A stretch of 64,000 nt of DNA, taken from NCBI GenBank assembly GCA_030268105.1, contig BSDZ01000020.1:512001-576000 (forward strand). Direction: 5' to 3'. This DNA comes from Volvox africanus (taxonomy: Eukaryota > Chlorophyta > Chlorophyceae > Chlamydomonadales > Volvocaceae). Numbering within the stretch: position 1 is the first letter of the stretch; each line of letters begins with the position of its first letter. The position numbers and the translations under genes were made by a program. Below the pieces are notes generated by a model that made no database searches, had not been told where the DNA came from, and saw only the letters and a list, made by a program, of their open reading frames with translations. This document shows positions 60,201 through 64,000 of this stretch, piece by piece.

Positions 60201-62937
60201 CCTGCTGGCGTCACTCCCCCTGCCCAGTTGCTGTACGACAGGTTTGTTCCGTCAGTCCATGTAGCAGAGGGCAGTCTGCGAAGCACCCGAAGGAACCGGG
60301 GAGGGAAAGCAGGGTTTGCACAGACACGCCAGAATGTAATCATTACGAGATCCCCCCCCGCACTCCCCCTCCGCACTCCCCCTCCGCACTCCCCCTCCGC
60401 ACTCCGAATGGCACAGAGGGCAGTGACCCTTGGAACGTCGATCCCACACAAACACCCACTGGCGGCCCCTTCCGCGTTCACCCTCTGAAACGGCTGGCCT
60501 TCCTCCCAATCTCCTCCTTGTCCTCGTTGCAACACGCACTGACAGAAACACACACGGCCCAACCACATTTCTGCCGTACTATTCCTCCCGGGGATCTTAC
60601 CGGAGGCCCAACCACACGGGGCCAAGGACTGCCGAGTGCCACGATGCCAACCCCTCCAGGGCTCCGTCGCCGTCAAACACTGCCAGTGTGCCGCCGAGCT
60701 GACGGCACTGAGACGCCGCTGTGGAGAAGTTTGCCGTTACTGCTGAAGCTCCGGAACCTGAGAAGACGTACAGCACTTGCCCACTCGCATCGGAAGCGTT
60801 ACCGGTCGTTGCCAGCGGGATGATTCCCGGTGGCGTAAGCATAGGGCCCAGAGCGCTACCCATACAAAACGGTGACGCAGCGGCGGCATCGCACCGTGAC
60901 AACATCCATGAGCCGCCCTTGATGCCTCCGCTCGCCGTTGAGCTAGTATTGGTGGCGGAGGTTGTGTTGGGGACGACGGCTGCCGGCGGCGGCAGAGCCG
61001 TCGGAAGCAAGGCCCCACATAGCACACTGCCGCCGCCACCGTCACCATTGGAACCACGGATCGCGGCCTCTCCCGCCACAGCTCCGATGTTCGGAGGTAG
61101 CAGCGAATACGACAACGGTGTGCCATCAATCCAGGATGCTGGCGGAGCCGCCGTCGTACCGTTCGTTGTATTGACGACGTATCCGATCCAGTAGGCGTTG
61201 GCGGTGGCCAAGCGCTGCAGAATGGCCGATTGCGTTGCTGTATCGTACAGCGGCGCCGGCGTCATACCGTACGCGGCGCACAACGACTGCGAGTCTGTCG
61301 GCTTGGCAATGCCGTACGCCTCCGCCGCCGCCTCGTACGCAGGCAACGTGATGTGGCTATAGCGGTGACTGCCTGATAACCCAGACCAGCGAACGCCGTC
61401 CGCTGCAGCGGCGCGCGCCTCACAGGCAAATCCAGCGGCGCCGCCAGTGCAAGACGATGGATGCCAAGCTCCGCTAAATGTGTCGTACTGCACGCAGTCA
61501 ATTCCCGTTGTTGTGTCTGCCGCTGTCTCAGCCCCCGCTAAAGCTGGATGAAAGGTCCCAGCAGCCCCCGCGCTCCACTTATACGACGAGTTCCCTAGTT
61601 GTAACGGCCCCGGGGACAATGATGACGGCGGAGGCGGCGCCGCCACCAATGTCGTTGGCGGCGGCGACGTAATACTGCCGCCACTGCCACTTGCTGAACT
61701 GTTCACGCGACGAAGTCCCATCCAAAGCCGCCGGTACGGCATTAGTAATGCCCGTTGAATTGCGCTTATCTCAGTTTCGGAGCGCGGCATGAGCAGATCG
61801 CCGCCAGTGATGCGGCAGGACTCCGCTGCCACCGCTTGTGTGGCCGCTGCCTCATAATAGTCGTACTCTAGAAAGCCGTTCCCTTCGGTGCCTCCACTGC
61901 TATTTACGCCAGACGATGCCACCAGTAGTCGTGTACGGCGTGGTGGGATGCCACCTGGCGATGCCTGTGACAAGATTGCAATTGCAAAAAGGCGGCGGTC
62001 TATGACGAGTCATAAGGCTTGGACCCCTCCCTCCGAAACCACTGTACACGAGTCGACCGTCAACATCTCCCTTTCCCTTGCCGTTGACTGCACCTATCCC
62101 CACCTTTCGCATTCTACCCCCCTCCCCCGTCCAACCTGAAGCCACGCGGGGACCGCGTCATCACCGCCGCGGTTCAATGCCACGGACACCCGGAAGGAGC
62201 AGGAGGCGGCGGCGGAGGCGGTGTACGGCCACGGCAGCGGACTGTAGCCCTGCCCCAGTGGTGGCAACGGTGGCTGAAGCAGCGCGCTGCGTACGACAAT
62301 ATCGGTGCCGTCTGCGTTGAGTACCGCTGAGGAAAACCGTCCGCCAGCTATTGGGGGAGCAGCGGCCGGCCGGGGTACGGCAGGGAGGGAAGCGATATGT
62401 ATGGTACGGAAATTGTTCAATAATTGAGGTTGGTAATCGCGTTATCATCTGAGCAGTGTTTTCAGCAATCGATGCGGTTGATGGTTTGCAGCATCATGCA
62501 CGGACTTTCATAAAGTTGGTAAGGCAACACAAGAACTGCACCTCACCGCATGTGATCTTACGGAAATGTAATCTGGCTATTGTATTACATAATTAAAGGC
62601 GACTAATACATGTGTGTTTGTATCCGTGCTTCTGCGTGCTGTAGGATGCGCAAGGTACGGTACATCGGTATTCGCCGAATGACTCCTTACCAACAGCGGG
62701 GTTAAATGCAAATGTTGTGAGCCATTCGTTGGTGATGTTTTCATCACCGTGGGGTAATGCATACGCGCCAGCGCTACAGTGTCCGGCAGAGATGACGCCG
62801 CATTGTAAACTCAGACCAAGGTGTGTTGCGCATCCAAACGGCAAGAAGTACAGGGCACATATCAGCAACCAAAAGAGACAGAGCAATGGCCACCGTCGTG
62901 CTTTTAGGGACGATGGGCAACAACTCAGCTCCAGCAT
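23428..62937 (-). CDS. Giant lectin/hydroxyproline-rich/polycystin channel protein, Mstax-type (8,009 aa, 46 exons)
   Basis: I traced one open chain of 46 exons from ATG at 62,937 to TAA at 23,428-23,430. All 45 introns are GT-AG, every junction keeps phase, and the sum is 24,030 nt. Order: signal peptide; CTLDs; SPPSP rod; CTLDs; HYR/Ig-like modules; polycystin TOP domain; PKD2-like S2-S6; cytosolic tail. The chain predicts a cell-surface protein with a very long extracellular part fixed to a cation channel. Known family: Chlamydomonas Mstax, the axial protein of ciliary hairs (mastigonemes), is reported as nearly 8,000 residues, Hyp-rich, with a PKD2-like membrane domain. Orthology here is inferred from plan and size only. 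A fusion of neighbouring genes by my splicing is possible but unlikely, as phases agree at each domain border. Exon coordinates are given with the region entries. Confidence 0.8.
26770..26795. repeat. (AT)n microsatellite in intron 45
   Basis: Thirteen AT units without interruption. Confidence 0.9.
27500..27527. repeat. (CTAG)n microsatellite in intron 44
   Basis: Six to seven units of GCTA. Confidence 0.85.
28139..28319 (+). repeat. Dispersed repeat, copy 2, in intron 44
   Basis: Same blocks as 15,228-15,365, longer by about 43 bp. Contains an inverted repeat TTCCTCCCC (28,253-28,261) with GGGGAGGAA (28,288-28,296). Type unknown; a SINE-like or non-autonomous element is possible. Confidence 0.7.
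28494..33110 (-). other. Exons 38-44: PKD2-like channel helices S2-S6 (residues about 6210-6898)
   Basis: Exons 33110-31887, 31563-31421, 31297-31129, 30964-30920, 30664-30377, 29162-29031 and 28559-28494. S2: [20 protein letters not shown], then a 370-residue low-complexity cytosolic loop. S3: [11 protein letters not shown] onward to VYSISL. Then [15 protein letters not shown] and [12 protein letters not shown] lead into S4. S4-S5: [21 protein letters not shown]5: [20 protein letters not shown], pore helix [14 protein letters not shown]6: [20 protein letters not shown]. Exon 41 is only 45 nt. The order and the S4-S5/S5 text match polycystins. The S6 end ([10 protein letters not shown]) differs from the usual NMFLAIIND. 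Confidence 0.85.
33240..35211 (-). other. Exons 35-37: extracellular polycystin (TOP) domain (residues about 5822-6209)
   Basis: Exons 35211-34377, 34210-34003 and 33360-33240. The polycystin domain is shown by [43 protein letters not shown] and [14 protein letters not shown] with AKFSVDG after it. These follow the order of the PKD2 extracellular domain between S1 and S2. A basic RHRRRQLR site and a second, RRKLR, lie in inserts of exon 35 and could be protease-sensitive. The AG used to start exon 35 has a near alternative a few bases upstream. Confidence 0.8.
35512..37243 (-). other. Exons 33-34: spacer before the channel (residues about 5294-5821)
   Basis: Exons 37243-36853 and 36702-35512. 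Exon 33 has short strands ([16 protein letters not shown]) followed by PPPSEPP and PPSPP linkers. Exon 34 has Ser/Thr/Ala-rich low complexity, two Pro-rich linkers and Ala-rich, probably helical segments ([17 protein letters not shown]). No segment looks like a real membrane helix, so no S1 is visible here. No known family. Confidence 0.65.
37584..42952 (-). other. Exons 23-32: HYR/DUF5011-like Ig modules (residues about 4310-5293)
   Basis: Exons 42952-42758, 42446-42210, 41808-41562, 41343-41276, 41040-40868, 40575-39803, 39598-39120, 38893-38788, 38473-37971 and 37756-37584. Repeated signature: D.TPP.I.L at the start ([13 protein letters not shown]), DPG.TA.D..DG in the middle ([37 protein letters not shown]), then a Y.A.D.AGN.A strand ([21 protein letters not shown]) and a Cys-pair tail ([10 protein letters not shown]). 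About five modules. The TAIDNVDGD signature is assembled exactly across intron 27, which supports the splice model. Exon 29 has an 18-bp repeat coding GSTGSG linkers. Confidence 0.8.
41815..41848. repeat. (GT)n microsatellite in intron 24
   Basis: GT run interrupted once by AT, a few bases from the acceptor of exon 25. Confidence 0.85.
43182..43657 (-). other. Exon 22: short second proline rod (residues about 4151-4309)
   Basis: One exon of 476 nt. After [14 protein letters not shown] come about 95 residues of PPSP/PPP repeats, then [16 protein letters not shown], which opens the next extracellular region. It separates the lectin block from the Ig-like block and would be about 30 nm if extended. 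Confidence 0.8.
44150..46559 (-). other. Exons 18-21: three CTLDs after the rod (residues about 3708-4150)
   Basis: Exons 46559-46434, 46080-45721, 45187-44867 and 44671-44150. First: [26 protein letters not shown], ending YICVR. Second: [26 protein letters not shown], ending LPVLCQR. Third: [33 protein letters not shown], ending YTCRR, the most canonical of the three. All three exon 19-21 ends are phase 1, the usual pattern for shuffled modules. Confidence 0.8.
48480..51850 (-). repeat. Higher-order repeat array coding most of the proline rod
   Basis: Short units of about 45 bp (GGGGAGATGGGCTTGGTGG on the plus strand) are arranged into larger blocks present three times. The same marker (AGTGCCAATGGGTTGGGGGG) recurs at 49,561, 50,491 and 51,334, giving periods of 930 and 843 bp. 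The 90-bp difference is one extra pair of units, with one 3-bp gain in the last block. Blocks are nearly identical in DNA. From 47,100 to 48,480 the repeats are much less regular. Confidence 0.85.
52167..52220. repeat. Tandem CCTCTTTT repeat in intron 16
   Basis: Seven or so 8-bp units; on the coding strand a purine run just downstream of exon 16. Confidence 0.85.
53171..55199 (-). other. Exons 13-15: two further CTLDs (residues about 1485-1885)
   Basis: Exons 55199-54253, 53807-53742 and 53359-53171. The first has [19 protein letters not shown] and ends [10 protein letters not shown]. The second starts [11 protein letters not shown], continues [27 protein letters not shown] (exon 14, only 66 nt) and ends SHSFMCVRG. 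Long Ala/Ser/Thr-rich inserts sit inside both, as is common in volvocine surface proteins. Confidence 0.75.
53942..54056. repeat. 37-bp tandem repeat, three copies, in intron 13
   Basis: Unit GGTGCTAGTGGTAACAGCCG plus 17 bp, starting at 53,942, 53,979 and 54,016. Copies differ at one position. Confidence 0.9.
55400..56363 (-). other. Exons 10-12: non-lectin extracellular module (residues about 1266-1484)
   Basis: Exons 56363-56155, 56008-55831 and 55669-55400. Beta-rich looking sequence ([22 protein letters not shown]), a Gly run and a Ser-rich stretch ([10 protein letters not shown]) before the next lectin. Only a few Cys; no family recognised. The reading across intron 10 is the least supported part of the chain, because a second frame is also open at 55,915-56,106. 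Confidence 0.6.
56765..56834. repeat. 15-bp tandem repeat in intron 8
   Basis: Unit CCGGCACGGCACAAA, four full copies and a partial one. Confidence 0.9.
60355..60404. repeat. 12-bp tandem repeat in intron 3
   Basis: Unit CCCCTCCGCACT, about four copies, within the intron next to exon 4. Confidence 0.85.
62136..62937 (-). other. Exons 1-2: signal peptide and N-terminal module (residues 1-162)
   Basis: Exon 1 is 62937-62664; exon 2 is 62347-62136. Residues about 16-37 are hydrophobic ([18 protein letters not shown]) after a basic KARR, a good secretory signal. Start chosen as the only Met before this segment. The rest (Cys at positions shortly after, then [10 protein letters not shown]) is a small module I do not recognise. 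It would be at the distal tip of the extracellular part. Confidence 0.75.
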
Positions 62938-64000
62938 TCGCTTCGTGCTACTCCTGATAAATACGTCGCCAGGGGTGTCACAATCTCATGTGTACTGCTG
63001 TATCCCGCCTTTGTAGGCGCTCAAGGACGGCGAAACTGGCACCGTGAATACTGTGAATACAATGTCAGCGGAACATCCGTAGCCTCGGCCATTCTATCCA
63101 AGCAACTTCGTTGTTCTTTTAAATGCTTGAAAGAACGACTTGAAAACTTTACACTCTGTACTTAAAGGTATCCAACTGTTCTCAGTGCCACCTATCATGT
63201 TCAATCGGCGCACTTCTAATGGGTGCGTCAGGTAAATTCTATTTTTAATATAATGCCTATTATCAGGGTTCTTTCTCATATACAAATATGGCTTTACCGC
63301 CATCATGGGAAATCACAGTGTGTGTAATAGCATCGAAGATGAAAAATAACATAGCGGCCAAATTTTATACAATTGGTTAAGTCGAGCAAGCGTCTCAACA
63401 GTTTTCGCAAACAGGTCCTGCCGCAGTCGAAGTCATCGCATGCCGCTGCAGGGGGTACGGAATCCCAATCACGTCACGGCGTACGCTACTGAGAATTTCA
63501 TAATGTATTAAATTAAAAGATCTATTAAGTAAAATTTACCATCTGCGGTTACAAATTCGCATTTCATATCATAGGGAGTTTGGTATGGACGCTGTATTGC
63601 AGTCATCGTTGCAACATCCGAAAGTCAAGATATCTTAAAAGAATGGTTGAATGAAGAATTTCTCAAATATTCAAGCTTTGGGCTACAATGAGCAGCGGCG
63701 CAATCCTGCATCCGTTTACGAACGGTTTACAGTTCATGAGAAATGTGACGCATCACTGAAAAAAAAGTCTTAAAAGATACTATATATTAAGCTACATATT
63801 GTCCACGCACCCAAATGCATTTAAGGTTGAAACGACCAGATTCCGTCGCTCGGCTTGTTAGGCCATTCCACCCCCTTGTTATCCACGACCAATCTAGTTG
63901 ATAAATACTTGAATCTTATTGAAAGTTTTTAAAAAATATCCTAATCGCAACTGAAGGTGTATGTTGCCGTGCATGGTGGCTGACTGGTACGAAGTTGCAA
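62938..64000. other. Upstream flank of the giant gene
   Basis: About 1.06 kb upstream of the ATG. It should hold the promoter and 5' UTR, but I see no convincing core promoter and no other gene. Sequence turns AT-rich beyond 63,000. Confidence 0.45.

Larger units (their letters stand above)
56617..61964 (-). other. Exons 3-9: first block of six C-type-lectin-like domains (residues about 163-1265)
   Basis: Exons 61964-60601, 60275-60202, 59726-58945, 58705-57938, 57754-57562, 56991-56903 and 56656-56617. Each CTLD shows the aromatic start, C..GG.L, a WxGL-type core and the paired C-terminal Cys. Examples are LWMGLRR then GFACEAR; YWIGYV then PFCMG; VWLGLR then PVVCEG; YWVGLND then LPYVCSV; LPFVCKR; and [13 protein letters not shown] then GVICQ. 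The fourth is the most canonical. The calcium-site EPN/QPD triplet is mostly absent except QPDN in the sixth, so sugar binding is uncertain. Exon 9 is only 40 nt and supplies the last two Cys of CTLD six. Confidence 0.8.

Noticed and set aside
1..64000. CRISPR arrays, bacterial operons, phage genes
   Set aside because: Intron-rich eukaryotic genes and LTR elements fill the window; the tandem repeats lack unique spacers.

Overview
The window reads as nuclear DNA of a volvocine green alga, probably a colonial relative of Chlamydomonas such as Volvox. The evidence is short phase-consistent GT-AG introns, hydroxyproline-type SP/PP repeats, C-type lectin modules and a polycystin (PKD2-like) channel. 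Nothing in it looks bacterial.

Positions 1-13,785 hold three Ty3/Gypsy-type LTR retrotransposon copies, all on the minus strand. I read them as nested: element A sits in the protease of element B, and B sits in the integrase of element C. Each full LTR is 424 bp. The gag and pol reading frames are in one frame, separated by a single UAG. A is open to the window edge, B has an intact gag, and C is decayed. C's 5' LTR is cut and followed by a 30-bp minisatellite (13,848-14,170). Next come a decayed piece of rDNA (5.8S, ITS2 and the start of 28S, about 14,511-15,170) and the 5' part of a minus-strand gene for a probable secreted protein (15,409-17,582), whose 3' part is missing. From 17,583 to 23,427 I see no supportable gene.

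Almost everything from 23,428 to 62,937 is one minus-strand gene. I traced 46 exons by joining splice sites in phase. The coding length is 24,030 nt, giving 8,009 residues. In order the protein has: a signal peptide; six C-type-lectin-like domains (CTLDs); a non-lectin module; two more CTLDs; a CTLD split by about 1,580 residues of SPPSP-type repeats; three more CTLDs; a short second proline rod; several HYR/DUF5011-like Ig modules; the extracellular polycystin (TOP) domain; helices S2-S6 of a PKD2-like channel; and a 1,046-residue cytosolic tail. This plan (about 8,000 residues, a Hyp-rich axis, a C-terminal PKD2-like membrane domain) matches what is published for the Chlamydomonas mastigoneme axial protein Mstax. 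I propose it as an Mstax-type protein: a ciliary-hair axis continuous with an ion channel.

From 62,938 to 64,000 lies the upstream flank of this gene, with no further gene recognised.
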